64,000 nucleotides of DNA from Rhodanobacteraceae bacterium (GTDB lineage: Bacteria > Pseudomonadota > Gammaproteobacteria > Xanthomonadales > SZUA-5), in the NCBI GenBank assembly GCA_016713135.1, contig JADJPR010000003.1, positions 1 through 64,000 of the forward strand, in the 5' to 3' direction. Numbering within the stretch: the first letter of the stretch is position 1; each line of letters starts with the position of its first letter. Below are positions 44,160 to 53,098 of this stretch, piece after piece. Below the pieces are notes generated by a model. The model was not told the DNA's origin. It saw only the letters and a list, made by a program, of their open reading frames with translations, and searched no databases. The translations under genes and the position numbers were made by a program.

Positions 44160-44887
44160 GGCGCGATCCTGGGCAATGGACGACGCTGATCCTGGGTGGC
44201 GCCTGCGGATTGTTCGCGCTGGTCGCACTGCTGCAGACCTTCGGAATTGGCTCCGGCTACCGGCTGCTTTCCGGCGAGGAAGCCAGGTTGGACGACGACC
44301 TGATGCAGCCGATGCAGCAGATCGAGTTCAAACTGCCGGACTTCACCAGCTACGTCGAGATTGCGCAGCGGCCACTGTTCAACAATGACCGCAAGCCGCG
44401 CGCGATCGACGATACTGCAACGGCAGTGGCCAGCGACGCGCCGCCGCCGGTCCCGCTCAATGCCACGCTGCTCGGCGTGCTGATCGAGCCCGAGCGCCAG
44501 GTGGCGATCCTGCGCGACAACACTTCCAGCGCCGTGATACGCGTACGTCAGGGCATGCCGCTGCCCGGCGACCTCGCTGGCTGGACCTTGCAGGAACTTG
44601 AACCGCGCAAGGCCGTCTTTGATGGTGGGCCGCAGCAGGGCACCGCGGAACTCAAGCTGGACATGTCGAAGACGCCGGTCGCCGCCGCGGCGCCGCCGCC
44701 TGGCATGGCGCCGCCGCCCGGTACGCCCGGCGCGCAGGTGCCGCCGGGTGGGCAGCCGCCAACCGCGGCCGCGCTGCCGGCCGACGAGGCCGCGCGCCAG
44801 GCAGAGGTGCAGAGGATCATCGAGCAGCGGCGCGCGCAGATGCGCGCCGAGGCCGAGAAAATGCAGCAGCAGCAAGGCAAGCAGTAA
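44156..44887 (+). CDS. gspN: Type II secretion protein N (XpsN/GspC-like)
   Basis: A 243-residue protein in the place of xpsN in Xanthomonas. It has one N-terminal membrane helix (LILGGACGLFALVALLQTF), a short linker and a periplasmic homology-region-like domain (VEIAQRPLFNNDRKPRAIDD, ATLLGVLIEPERQVAILRDNTSSAVIRVRQG, LAGWTLQELEPRKAVF), as in GspC. The C-terminus is proline/glycine-rich and ends in a charged helix (ADEAARQAEVQRIIEQRRAQMRAEAEKMQ) with a glutamine run. It is expected to link the inner-membrane platform to the secretin GspD. Confidence 0.85.
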   Translation: MRRDPGQWTTLILGGACGLFALVALLQTFGIGSGYRLLSGEEARLDDDLMQPMQQIEFKLPDFTSYVEIAQRPLFNNDRKPRAIDDTATAVASDAPPPVPLNATLLGVLIEPERQVAILRDNTSSAVIRVRQGMPLPGDLAGWTLQELEPRKAVFDGGPQQGTAELKLDMSKTPVAAAAPPPGMAPPPGTPGAQVPPGGQPPTAAALPADEAARQAEVQRIIEQRRAQMRAEAEKMQQQQGKQ

Positions 44888-44898
44888 GGAGAGCTTGG

Positions 44899-47229
44899 GT
44901 GACGAATGGATTTCGACGAAGCGCACTGGCACTGATCTGCCTGGCCTTGCTTGGTTGTGCCGGAGGGCCGCTGGCGCGCCAGGACGCGCCCGAGCCAATC
45001 AGTGCCGATCAGCGCGAGCGGGTGCAGGCGGTTGCGCGCTCGATGGACGAAGACGCAGCAGAGGATCCGGACAAGCCGGATCCTGCCGCCGGCAATGGCA
45101 AACAGGACGAGGCCGCGGATGACGGCCGGGTGGTGCAGCCGGGCACCGGCGAACTGATCGACATGGAGGCCGCGCGCAAGTCGCCGCGCAAGCCACCGGA
45201 GCAGGGCAAGGCCAGCCTCAACTTTGCCGATATGCCGATCGCCGACGTGGTCAAGCTGATTCTCGGCGATCTGCTCGGCGAGAACTATGTGATCGCTGCC
45301 GGCGTCAGTGGCACCGTGACCTTTTCCACCGCACGTCCGGTCACGAATGAGCAGGCCTTCTCGATCCTCGAGATGCTGCTCTCGTGGAACAGCCTGGCGC
45401 TGGTGTACGTCGACGGCCAGTACTCGGTGGTGCCGGCGGCAAACGCGGTGCGCGGCAACCTGACGCCGCGCATCGGCGCTGCCGAGAAGGCGCGCGGCTA
45501 CGAAGTGCGTGCGGTGCCGCTGGAGTTCATCGCACCCACCGAGATGGAAAAGTTGCTGCAACCCTACGCTCGCGAAGGTGCGATCCTGAAGGCCGACAAT
45601 GCGCGCAGCATGATCGTGATCGCCGGCAGCCGCCGCGAACTCGAGAACTACATGTCGACCATCGAGGTCTTCGATGTCGACTGGATCAAGGGCATGTCGA
45701 TCGGCCTGTTCCCGCTGGAGCAGGTGGAGGCCAAGACCCTCGGCCCGGAGCTCGACCAGATCTTCGGCGAAACCTCTGAGTCGCCGCTCGCCGGCATGTT
45801 CCGCTTCGTGCCGATCGAGCGCCTGAACGCGATCCTGGTCATCACCCCGCAGCGACGCTACCTGGAAGAGGTCGAGCGCTGGATCACACGGCTCGATCAG
45901 GGCGGAAACCAGCCGGGCGTGCGCCTGTACGTGTACGACGTGAAAAACGTCAAGGCGACCGATCTCGCCGATCGCCTGAACGATATCTTCGGCGGTGAAA
46001 GCAGCCGCGCGAACACCTCGTCCACGGCCGGCAGCGTGGCGCCGGGGCTGCAGCCAGTCGAACTGTCCTCGTCGACGGGCGGCAACCTCAACCTGAGCTC
46101 GCCCACCGGCGAGAAGCTCGGCGGCAATGAGAACAGCGGCAATTCGCCGGCGCCAGCGACGCCGCCCGGAAATGTGCCACGCACGGGAGTGCCTGCCGGC
46201 GGCACCGGCGCAAGCGTCGATGGCGGTCTGGCGATAGTCGAGGGCGAGGAAATCCGCATCACTGCGGTAGAAGAGAACAACCAGCTGATCATCCGTGCCA
46301 CGCCGGGTCAGTACGAGGCCATCCGCGGCGCCATCCGCAAGCTCGATTCGGTGCCGCTGCAGGTCCACATCGAAGCGCGACTGCTGGATGTGTCACTCTC
46401 CAACGGCCTGCAGTTTGGCGTGCAGTGGTATTTCGAAAACGCCCTCGGCCGTCTGGTCCCGCCTGAGGTGCCGTCCGACGACGACACCGGCTCGGCGATC
46501 AAGCGCGCGATCACCGGTGACACCTTTGGCGAGATCACGAACGCAGGCACCAACTGGATTTTCGCCGGTCGCCGTGCGGGCGCCCTGGTTCAGATGCTGC
46601 AGAGCGAGGGCGATGTGCGGGTGCTGTCGGCGCCTTCGGTCCTGGTGCTCAACAATACCGAGGCCGCGATCAACGTCGGTCAGCAGATTCCGGTGGTCAG
46701 CAGTTCCTTTGTCAACCCGATCACCCAGCCCGGCGCCGGTTCGCTTGGCCAGAACCAGTTCCAGTTCCGCGACACCGGCATCATCCTCAACGTCAAGCCG
46801 CGCGTGAATCCGGGTGGCCTGGTGTTCATGGAGATCCAGGCGGAGCAGAGCACGCCAGGCCCCGCCAGCGCCGCATCCCAGTTCGGTGGCAATGTCCCGG
46901 TCGATCGCAAGACCATCGAGACCGAAGTGGCGGTCCAGAGCGGCGATACGGTCCTGCTCGGGGGCCTGATCCAGCAGAACGACAGCGAATCCACTGCTGG
47001 CGTGCCGGGGCTCAAGAACATCCCGATTCTCGGGCGCCTGTTCGGCAATACGACCAAGGACAACTCGCGCAAGGAACTGCTGGTTCTGATCACGCCTACC
47101 GTCATTCGCGGCGGCGGAGAGGACGCGCGCGAGTTGACCGAGGAATACAAGAAGCGCTTCCAGGGCCTCTCGCCGCTGATCCAGGACATGGAAGCGGCCG
47201 AGCGCGCGCGTCGCGAAATCGAGAACTGA
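44899..47229 (+). CDS. gspD: Type II secretion secretin GspD (XpsD), lipoprotein form
   Basis: Outer-membrane secretin of 776 residues that forms the export channel. A lipobox LLGC (17-20) ends the signal peptide, as in XpsD, so the protein is probably lipidated at C20. The periplasmic N domains follow (LNFADMPIADVVKLILGDLLGENYVI; VRAVPLEFIAPTEMEKLLQPYA), with a long Gly/Ser/Asn-rich insert near residues 365-435. The secretin domain starts with the VPLQVHIEARLLDVSLSNGLQFGVQW region and includes VLSAPSVLVLNNTEAAINVGQQIPV and GDTVLLGGLIQQNDSESTAGVPGLKNIPILGRLFG. The GTG start follows gspN by 11 bases. This ends the operon. Confidence 0.95.
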   Translation: MTNGFRRSALALICLALLGCAGGPLARQDAPEPISADQRERVQAVARSMDEDAAEDPDKPDPAAGNGKQDEAADDGRVVQPGTGELIDMEAARKSPRKPPEQGKASLNFADMPIADVVKLILGDLLGENYVIAAGVSGTVTFSTARPVTNEQAFSILEMLLSWNSLALVYVDGQYSVVPAANAVRGNLTPRIGAAEKARGYEVRAVPLEFIAPTEMEKLLQPYAREGAILKADNARSMIVIAGSRRELENYMSTIEVFDVDWIKGMSIGLFPLEQVEAKTLGPELDQIFGETSESPLAGMFRFVPIERLNAILVITPQRRYLEEVERWITRLDQGGNQPGVRLYVYDVKNVKATDLADRLNDIFGGESSRANTSSTAGSVAPGLQPVELSSSTGGNLNLSSPTGEKLGGNENSGNSPAPATPPGNVPRTGVPAGGTGASVDGGLAIVEGEEIRITAVEENNQLIIRATPGQYEAIRGAIRKLDSVPLQVHIEARLLDVSLSNGLQFGVQWYFENALGRLVPPEVPSDDDTGSAIKRAITGDTFGEITNAGTNWIFAGRRAGALVQMLQSEGDVRVLSAPSVLVLNNTEAAINVGQQIPVVSSSFVNPITQPGAGSLGQNQFQFRDTGIILNVKPRVNPGGLVFMEIQAEQSTPGPASAASQFGGNVPVDRKTIETEVAVQSGDTVLLGGLIQQNDSESTAGVPGLKNIPILGRLFGNTTKDNSRKELLVLITPTVIRGGGEDARELTEEYKKRFQGLSPLIQDMEAAERARREIEN

Positions 47230-47288
47230 TGGCGGGCGCGCATCTGGCGCACCACCGAGTGGACACATCAAAGGTCAGGAGTCAAACC

Positions 47289-47765
47289 ATGAGCAACACC
47301 CCACCACGCCAGTCTCTTGTGGCGGCGCGCTTCGGCATGATCGCCCTGTGCGTAATTGCGCTCGCGGCCTGCGGTACCGGGCCAACCCGCCGGGATGATT
47401 CCGCGGCCGCAACCCCGAAGTTGTCCCCGGAGGACGCCGTGAAGCTGCGAGCGACGCAGCGATGGGGTTACATGATCGAGCGTCGGTTCGACAAGGCATG
47501 GGAAATGCTCTCGCCCGGCTATCGCGAAGTGCAGCCCATGGACGCCTACGTCAGCACCATGAAGGATCGCCCGGTGCAGTGGACGCGGGTACATTTCCAG
47601 AAGGCAGAGTGCCAGCCTGAAGTCTGCAAGGTCGAGATCATGGTGAACGCGCAGTTCCAGATGCCGGTGATGCGTGTCGGGACCGTGGACGCCTTGAATG
47701 TGGTCACCGAATCGTGGATCCTCTCCGACGGCGAGTGGTATCTGGTTCCCAGTGCCGACCGTTGA
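47289..47765 (+). CDS. Small lipoprotein, function unknown
   Basis: A 158-residue protein with a lipobox LAAC (25-28), so probably a lipoprotein. The mature part contains a helix-rich start (SPEDAVKLRATQRWGYMIERRFDKAWEMLSPGYREV) and beta strands with two cysteines (AECQPEVCKVEIMV), a pattern like NTF2-type folds. No named family is recognised. It lies 59 bases after gspD and could be read from the same transcript. Confidence 0.65.
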   Translation: MSNTPPRQSLVAARFGMIALCVIALAACGTGPTRRDDSAAATPKLSPEDAVKLRATQRWGYMIERRFDKAWEMLSPGYREVQPMDAYVSTMKDRPVQWTRVHFQKAECQPEVCKVEIMVNAQFQMPVMRVGTVDALNVVTESWILSDGEWYLVPSADR

Positions 47766-47772
47766 ACAGTTG

Positions 47773-47801
47773 TTGCATGCTGAACCAAGTTGTCTTAGCA
47801 T
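47773..47801 (+). promoter_or_regulatory. Promoter of the large exported protein, TTGCAT-17-TAGCAT
   Basis: The -35 box TTGCAT (47773-47778) and -10 box TAGCAT (47796-47801) are separated by 17 bases, about 100 bases before the start codon. The spacing is ideal. The -10 box is one or two bases from consensus. Confidence 0.5.
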
Positions 47802-47807
47802 CCATCG

Positions 47808-47903
47808 TGCTCTTGTCTAACCTTGCCGCAAAGAGGGGGCAACCCCCGAATCGGAGTGAGGTTGGCAGTAGGCGAAGCCCTGTAGTTGACTAGGAGTGTT
47901 GTA
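47808..47903 (+). promoter_or_regulatory. Structured 5' leader of the large exported protein
   Basis: About 95 bases of leader with a short stable hairpin GGGGG-CAA-CCCCC (47836-47848) and purine-rich segments (GGAGTGAGGTTGGCAG, TAGGCGAAGCC). It ends in AGGAG eight bases before the ATG. The outline recalls a riboswitch-like leader, but the sequence does not match the cyclic-di-GMP-I consensus that I know. The hairpin may simply stabilise an abundant mRNA. Confidence 0.35.
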
Positions 47904-49562
47904 ATGAAAAAGAACACCATGGCGACTGCCATCGTTGCCGGCCTCGCCGGCGTCGCTGGCGTCGCGAACATCTCGACCGCTGTTAACATCAATCCGGATG
48001 GTGTGGGTCAGGTCCTGATCTACCCGTACTACACCGTCAATGGTGGCAACACGACCGCCATCTCGGTTGTCAACACCACCGAGCACGGCAAGGCCGTCAA
48101 GGTCCGCTTCAAGGATGCGCGCAACTCTCGCGAAGTTCTTGACTTCAACCTGTACCTGTCCGGCTACGACGTGTGGACGGCTGGTATCTTCCAGCTGAGC
48201 GACACGGGTGCGGCGAACATCGTCGTCGGTTTTGGCGGCGTCGGCCCGAACGGTCAGGACTCCACCTGCACCGTGCCGAACCTGCTGGGCAATGGCATCT
48301 TCGTGATGCCGAGCCTGCCGGACGGCCGCGCGTACTTCCCGTTCCGCACGACGTTCTTCACGGACTTCAGCACTGCCGGTCTGAACACGGCCGCTGTGTC
48401 TCGTACTCGCGACGGCTACGTCGAGATGATCGAGATGGGCACGATCCTGAATGACACGTTCTTCGGCGAAATGCTGACGCACGGTCAGTCCCCGGGCACC
48501 GGCCCGTCCTTCCCGCCCCCGGGTTGCGACGTGCTTGAGCGCGCCTGGCTGGCTTCCGGCACGGGCGTGGGCACCGGCGTGTGGTTCAACAACTCCAACA
48601 TCGACCTGTCGCCGCCGACCGGCGGCCTGTTCGGCGGCGCGGCGATCGTCGACGTGGCTGATGGCACGTACATCAACTACAACGCCGAAGCCATCGATGG
48701 CTTCTCCGCGGCCATCCTGCACACCAATCCGTCGACCCAGTTCCCGAACCTGGCCGATGCCAACAGCACGACCCCGGGCGTGGTCACCAGCTATGTGTTC
48801 GATCGTGGTCGTCTGATCACCTCGAACTGGCTGACCTCCAGCCGTCGTGGCGTTGACGCCGTGTCCGCGGTGCTGATGCGCGAAGCCGTGTTCAACGAGT
48901 ATGACGTTGATCCGGCCCTGGGCTCGGCCAGCGAGTGGATCGTGACCTTCCCGACCCGTGACCAGTACGTCACCAGCTCGTCGGCCGCTCGCGCGCCGTT
49001 CACGCTGGGTTGGGCGGCTCCGCTGTCGGGTGTTTGCGAGCGCGTTTCCGGCCGCATCTACAACCGTGAGGAAGACACCTTCCGCATCTTCGACTTCTCG
49101 CCGCAGCTGGGCCAGACCCAGCTGTGCTGGGAAGCGAACCCGCTGTGGTTCACCCGCACCCCGGCCGCTGCCAACGCCTCGACGCCGATCTTCGGCGCCC
49201 CGGGTCTGTCTGGCTCCGTCCCGGCCCTGTGGGCTGGCGTGCCGACCTACCTGCAGCTGTTCGGCATCATCCAGAAGACGTTCAACAACGGCTGGTTCTG
49301 GCTGGGCTTCTACGACGAAAACGCGATCGACACGGCTGGCCGTCCGGCCCCGCTGCTCCGTCCGTCCCTCGACGAAACCGGTCACGCCACGGGCACGCAG
49401 CCGGACCGTTACTTTGGTCTCCCGGCCGTTGGCTTCTGGGCGCTGCGCGTCCTGAACGTCAACCAGGGCGCTGGCCTGCAGGCCTCCTACGGTGGCGCGT
49501 ATCCGCACCGTGCGTCGCGCGCCTGCTTCAAGCAGTCCTTCGGTGCGACTCCTTGCGATTGA
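47904..49562 (+). CDS. Large exported protein, probably abundant, function unknown
   Basis: A 552-residue protein with a signal peptide (MKKNTMATAIVAGLAGVAGVANISTA). The mature start INPDGVGQVLIYPYYTVNGGNTTAISVVNTTEHGKAVKVRFKDARNSREVLDFNLYL is a pattern I recall from uncharacterised gammaproteobacterial surface proteins. The rest is rich in Thr, Asn, Gly and aromatic residues with few lysines, consistent with a beta-rich secreted or cell-surface protein. It has its own promoter, a strong ribosome-binding site, a narrow codon choice and a strong terminator, all signs of high expression. Secretion by the neighbouring type II system is possible but unproven. Confidence 0.65.
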   Translation: MKKNTMATAIVAGLAGVAGVANISTAVNINPDGVGQVLIYPYYTVNGGNTTAISVVNTTEHGKAVKVRFKDARNSREVLDFNLYLSGYDVWTAGIFQLSDTGAANIVVGFGGVGPNGQDSTCTVPNLLGNGIFVMPSLPDGRAYFPFRTTFFTDFSTAGLNTAAVSRTRDGYVEMIEMGTILNDTFFGEMLTHGQSPGTGPSFPPPGCDVLERAWLASGTGVGTGVWFNNSNIDLSPPTGGLFGGAAIVDVADGTYINYNAEAIDGFSAAILHTNPSTQFPNLADANSTTPGVVTSYVFDRGRLITSNWLTSSRRGVDAVSAVLMREAVFNEYDVDPALGSASEWIVTFPTRDQYVTSSSAARAPFTLGWAAPLSGVCERVSGRIYNREEDTFRIFDFSPQLGQTQLCWEANPLWFTRTPAAANASTPIFGAPGLSGSVPALWAGVPTYLQLFGIIQKTFNNGWFWLGFYDENAIDTAGRPAPLLRPSLDETGHATGTQPDRYFGLPAVGFWALRVLNVNQGAGLQASYGGAYPHRASRACFKQSFGATPCD

Positions 49563-49597
49563 TTTCGCTCTGAGTTGAACTGAGCTACACGATGTAA

Positions 49598-49630
49598 GAA
49601 AGGGGAAGGCGAAAGCCTTCCCCTTTTCTA
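49598..49630 (+). terminator. Strong intrinsic terminator
   Basis: A perfect stem AAGGGGAAGGC/GCCTTCCCCTT with a GAAA tetraloop (49600-49625), followed by TTTCTATT. It lies 37 bases after the stop of the large exported protein. Confidence 0.93.
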
Positions 49631-49654
49631 TTGGTGCGGCAGGGCGCCTGCTTG

Positions 49655-49775
49655 GGGGGGAGGTCCCTCTTGCCCGCGCGGGGCGGGGGGGGCCGGGGGG
49701 GGCCCCCCCGTGTCCCCCGGGGGGGGGGGGGGCCGCGCCGCCCGCCGCGGGGGGGGGGGGGGGGGTGGGAGGACG
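49655..49775. other. Second G/C homopolymer tract, probably damaged sequence
   Basis: In the 423-base gap after the terminator, 49655-49775 consists mainly of G runs broken by CCCCCCC and CCGCGCCGCCCGCCGCGG. It looks like the tract near 29.1 kb. The remaining part of the gap to 49985 has ordinary composition. A TATATT at 49960-49965 could be a -10 box for the next gene, no clear -35 was found. Confidence 0.6.
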
Positions 49776-49985
49776 GCGAGGGTGATTCCGCCTCCTGTCC
49801 GATGTCGATTTTGTAGCCAGCAATTGTTGCGGGCGGGAGGGCCTGCACGCCGTCCGGAACTGGCGCGCGTTAAGCAAAGCAGTCCGTGCGATTGAACGGA
49901 CTCGATCAAGGGTCTTCCGTGATTGCAGTTTCAGCCAATCGATGGCACTCTCATCCGGATATATTGTCCGCAAGGAGAGACATCG

Positions 49986-50954
49986 ATGTGGTCGCAATTG
50001 CCCGCTGCAGCCCAAACGAACAAGCGCCGGATGGCATTGCCCTGGTGGCTGCTCGTTGGCCTGAGCGGTTTTGCCCAGGCGCAAACGGTGTCGCTCGATC
50101 AAGTCGCACCGATCGCCTTGACCACATCGTCGGTAGTCAGCGCGGTCCAGATCAACCCGTCGACGGGTAATGTGACGGTGCGCACCAGCAACGGAACCTA
50201 CAACGCCTGCAGCTTCACGCCACCGCCGGTGCCGACGATCAGCGTCTTTTCCCCTGTCAGTTCCCAGGTGGCGCCGGGAGCCACCATCACCTTGAACTGG
50301 ACCTCGACAAACACCACAGGATGCACGCCGCAGAACGGTCCCGGGACCATCTGGGCGAGCTTGGGTACGCTGCCGACCAGCGGATCACAGAACCTGACCG
50401 CGCCTACCTCAACCGGCACCATTTCTTTTCAGCTGACCTGCACCAACGGAACCCAGAGTGACGTCAAGACGACGCAGGTGACGGTGCAGTCGGGTGGTGG
50501 CGAGAGTTGCACTGCAACTTACCCGAACGTGACCTCCGCGGAGTTCAACCAGACCTTCAATACCTGGCCGGCGTTCGGATCGAGTCGCCGTATCTTCGCG
50601 CCATTCAATGGCTCCCTCGCCTTCCGCTTCACGGCGACGGCAGTCGCCAACCAGTTCGGAACCTTCGCAACAGTCGGCTTCCCCGGAGACGGAGATGGCT
50701 TCGGACAGGCTTCGATCTCGCGCGGTCCCGGCTGCTTCAACGCTGGTCAGCTTGGTCAGAACTGCTTGTCGCCCGTCGCGCGCGAGCCCTCCGTCGGTTG
50801 GGCCAACTTCGCCAACCAGTTCAGCTGCGCGCTCACACCCGGTCAGGTCTATTACGTCAATTTGACCTACGGCGGCACCACGACCCCCGGCAGCGGGCCG
50901 TATTGCCCGGGTGGCAGTTGCGGCGCCGACGCGCAGAATCAGATCCAGGATTGA
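49986..50954 (+). CDS. Exported Ig-like-domain protein, function unknown
   Basis: A 322-residue protein. The N-terminus has a signal peptide in its extended form (LPWWLLVGLSGFAQAQ). Residues about 78-160 look like a bacterial Ig-like domain: PTISVFSPVSSQVAPGATITLNWTSTNTTGC and ISFQLTCTNGTQSDVKTTQVTV with a cysteine pair. The C-terminal part is beta-rich with four further cysteines (GPGCFNAGQLGQNCL, YCPGGSCG). The ATG at 49986 has AGGAGA eight to nine bases upstream and is preferred to the in-frame codon at 49923. It is probably secreted or surface-bound. Confidence 0.6.
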   Translation: MWSQLPAAAQTNKRRMALPWWLLVGLSGFAQAQTVSLDQVAPIALTTSSVVSAVQINPSTGNVTVRTSNGTYNACSFTPPPVPTISVFSPVSSQVAPGATITLNWTSTNTTGCTPQNGPGTIWASLGTLPTSGSQNLTAPTSTGTISFQLTCTNGTQSDVKTTQVTVQSGGGESCTATYPNVTSAEFNQTFNTWPAFGSSRRIFAPFNGSLAFRFTATAVANQFGTFATVGFPGDGDGFGQASISRGPGCFNAGQLGQNCLSPVAREPSVGWANFANQFSCALTPGQVYYVNLTYGGTTTPGSGPYCPGGSCGADAQNQIQD

Positions 50955-50997
50955 TCGCCAGGCGGCGCACGCGCCCTGACACGGCCGTGCCAAGATC

Positions 50998-51023
50998 AAG
51001 GGGCGGATGAGGATCCGCCCCTT
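50998..51023 (+). terminator. Hairpin after the Ig-like protein gene
   Basis: A perfect 11-base-pair stem AAGGGGCGGAT/ATCCGCCCCTT with loop GAGG, 43 bases after the stop codon. The T-tract is only two bases, so termination strength is uncertain. The remainder of the gap to 51369 has no gene or repeat that I can support. Confidence 0.55.
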
Positions 51024-51369
51024 CGAGGCAACCGTGACTGCCAACCGTGAAGGGGCGGCCGAGTTGCCGGCTGCTGTCGGACAATCTCCGGGCAAGCACT
51101 GCGATTCCTGCCAGAGCGCCTTCCGTTGGAGTGATGACACGGCGAATCGGCCGCGGCCAATGCGCAGGCGCCGGTAGAGTCGGCGCCGCATTCGCCTGGC
51201 CTTTGCCGCCCCGCGACCCCGGCGCCAGATCTGCAGAAGTGCCAGGCGTCCACGGTCTTGCGCCGCGCCTGATGCAACTTCCCGCCCATTCCGCGGTCCC
51301 TTTCAAACCTACTCCCCCAGATCAGACGCGTTCCAGTGCGTCCTTCGACAATTCCTGCGAGATTTGCCC

Positions 51370-52320
51370 ATGTACCTGCTCAAGATCGGCATTGCTGTAA
51401 TCGGACTGACTTTCCTCCAGGCCGCCCATGCCCAGCTCCCGGCGCTTGCCCCTCCGAAAGTCATCGAGAGTGAGGTGTGCACCGGACCTGCTTGCGTGGT
51501 GGCGCGCCGGGGAAGTGCAGAAGTCACCGTCGCCGACATTCAGGCAAAGGCAGACACGCTCGACCCGAAGCAGCGCGATGCCCTGCTGTCGGACCCGAAG
51601 AACATCAATCAGCTGATCGAGAAGCTGTTGATCATGCGTCAGATTGCGAACGAGGCTGACCAGGAGGCAATCGCGAAGGACCCGGTTGTTCAAGCCAGAT
51701 TGCGTCAGGTCGCCGACGAAGTGATCGGTGTCTACCAGCTCGACCAGATTCGTGCGAGCCGCATCAACAGCGACTTCGAGCGGCTGGCGAAGGAGAACTA
51801 TCTCGCGAACATCGATACGATGAAGACCCCTCGCGAAGTCCGCGTTCGCCACCTCTTGATCGCCAGCAACAAGCGCAGCGACGCTGACGCTCTGGCGCGG
51901 GCTCAGGAGCTGGCCAAGGAACTGGCGGGTGCCGACGACCAGAAGTTCCTCGCGGCCGTGATGGAAAACAGCGACGATCCCGGCAAGACCAGCAATGGCG
52001 GCATCTACAGTGTGCCGGAGAACAGCACCGAGCTCGATCAGCAGTTCATGCAAGGGGCGCTTGCCCTGACCATGCCCGGACAGATGAGCCAGCCGGTCAA
52101 GACTCCGTTCGGCTACCACCTGATCAAACTGCTTGAACAGCGTCCATCGACGACGATCCCCTTCGAAGAGGCCAAGCCGACCATCCTCGCCAAACTGAAG
52201 CAGGAGGCACGTCAGCGGGTTACCGTGGAGTATCGGGCCGAACTCATGTCGCGCGGCGAGCTTGAAGTCTTCCCCAAGAATCTCGAGGGCCTGATCTACG
52301 GCGAAGAGCCCGCCAAGTAA
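51370..52320 (+). CDS. Periplasmic parvulin-type peptidyl-prolyl isomerase
   Basis: A 316-residue exported protein. The signal peptide is MYLLKIGIAVIGLTFLQAAHAQ. A SurA/PpiD-like helical region follows (RRGSAEVTVADIQAKADTL), then a rotamase domain: VRVRHLLIASNKRSDADALARAQELAKEL, SDDPGKTSNGGIYSV, FMQGALALTMPGQMSQPVKTPFGYHLIKLLEQR, all hallmark parvulin segments. It helps fold exported proteins. The ATG at 51370 was chosen over a TTG two codons upstream. It lies 16 bases before the ABC exporter genes and may be part of that cluster. Confidence 0.88.
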   Translation: MYLLKIGIAVIGLTFLQAAHAQLPALAPPKVIESEVCTGPACVVARRGSAEVTVADIQAKADTLDPKQRDALLSDPKNINQLIEKLLIMRQIANEADQEAIAKDPVVQARLRQVADEVIGVYQLDQIRASRINSDFERLAKENYLANIDTMKTPREVRVRHLLIASNKRSDADALARAQELAKELAGADDQKFLAAVMENSDDPGKTSNGGIYSVPENSTELDQQFMQGALALTMPGQMSQPVKTPFGYHLIKLLEQRPSTTIPFEEAKPTILAKLKQEARQRVTVEYRAELMSRGELEVFPKNLEGLIYGEEPAK

Positions 52321-52336
52321 GTGCTGGACAGGGCTG

Positions 52337-53098
52337 ATGCAACTGCTCGGACACTTCTTCCGCCGAGAGTTCCGCTCGCGCTACCTCGGTAGCATGAGCG
52401 GCCTCTTGTGGGCCGTGATGCACCCGGCGCTGCAACTTGCGATGTATGCGCTGGTGTTCGAGCAGATCTTCAAGGCCCGGATTGCGGGCGCCGAAGCACA
52501 CGGCATGGTGGCCTACATCGGCGTCGGCTTCTGGGCCTGGACCCTGTTCGCGGAATCGAGCAGTCGCGCGGCTACCAGCATCATCGACAATGCATCGCTG
52601 ATCGGAAAAGTGGCGGTCGGGCCGCACTTGCTCGTGCTCGCCTCGGTGCTGTCATCGGCGGCACTGCACCTGGTCGGCTACGCGGCGGCACTGCTCTTGC
52701 TGGCATTGGCGGGCAAGGACATCGACCCGATCGGAGTGCTCATGGCGCTCCCGGTGCTTGCCATGTTGCTCATGTGGACGCTCGGTTTCGCACTTCTGGT
52801 TGCGGCAATCCAGGTTTTCGTCCGCGATCTGGCGCAACTGCTGGCGCAGCTGCTTGCGTTCTGGTTCTTCCTCACGCCGGTGCTCTACTCGCGCGCGATG
52901 CTGCCCGCAATCGCCCAGCAACTGATGGACTTGAACCCGCTCACCTACTATCCGGAGCGGCTGCGTGGGTTGATCCTGGAGTCCCAATACGCAGTGGGCA
53001 CCCAGGACCTCGTTGCGTTGTTTACCGCACTGGCGATGCTCGGCGTCGGCGTCTTGGTCTTCTCGCGCCTGCGTCGTCACTTCGAGGACTTCCTGTGA
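52337..53098 (+). CDS. wzm: Polysaccharide ABC exporter permease (Wzm type)
   Basis: Integral membrane permease of the ABC-2 family, 253 residues, six helices. Features are FFRREFRSRYLGSMSGLLWAVMHPALQLAMYALVF at the start and the late segment FWFFLTPVLYSRAMLPAIAQQLMDLNPLTYYPERLRGLIL. With the ATPase gene that follows it should export a lipid-linked O-antigen or other polysaccharide. The stop overlaps the ATPase GTG start. Confidence 0.93.
   Translation: MQLLGHFFRREFRSRYLGSMSGLLWAVMHPALQLAMYALVFEQIFKARIAGAEAHGMVAYIGVGFWAWTLFAESSSRAATSIIDNASLIGKVAVGPHLLVLASVLSSAALHLVGYAAALLLLALAGKDIDPIGVLMALPVLAMLLMWTLGFALLVAAIQVFVRDLAQLLAQLLAFWFFLTPVLYSRAMLPAIAQQLMDLNPLTYYPERLRGLILESQYAVGTQDLVALFTALAMLGVGVLVFSRLRRHFEDFL

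Noticed and set aside
47808..47903. Cyclic-di-GMP-I (GEMM) riboswitch
   Set aside because: There is a GCAAAG-like word and a hairpin, but the order GGGCAAACC, GACGCAAAGCC and the receptor loop of the consensus is not found. Infernal with RF01051 would decide.
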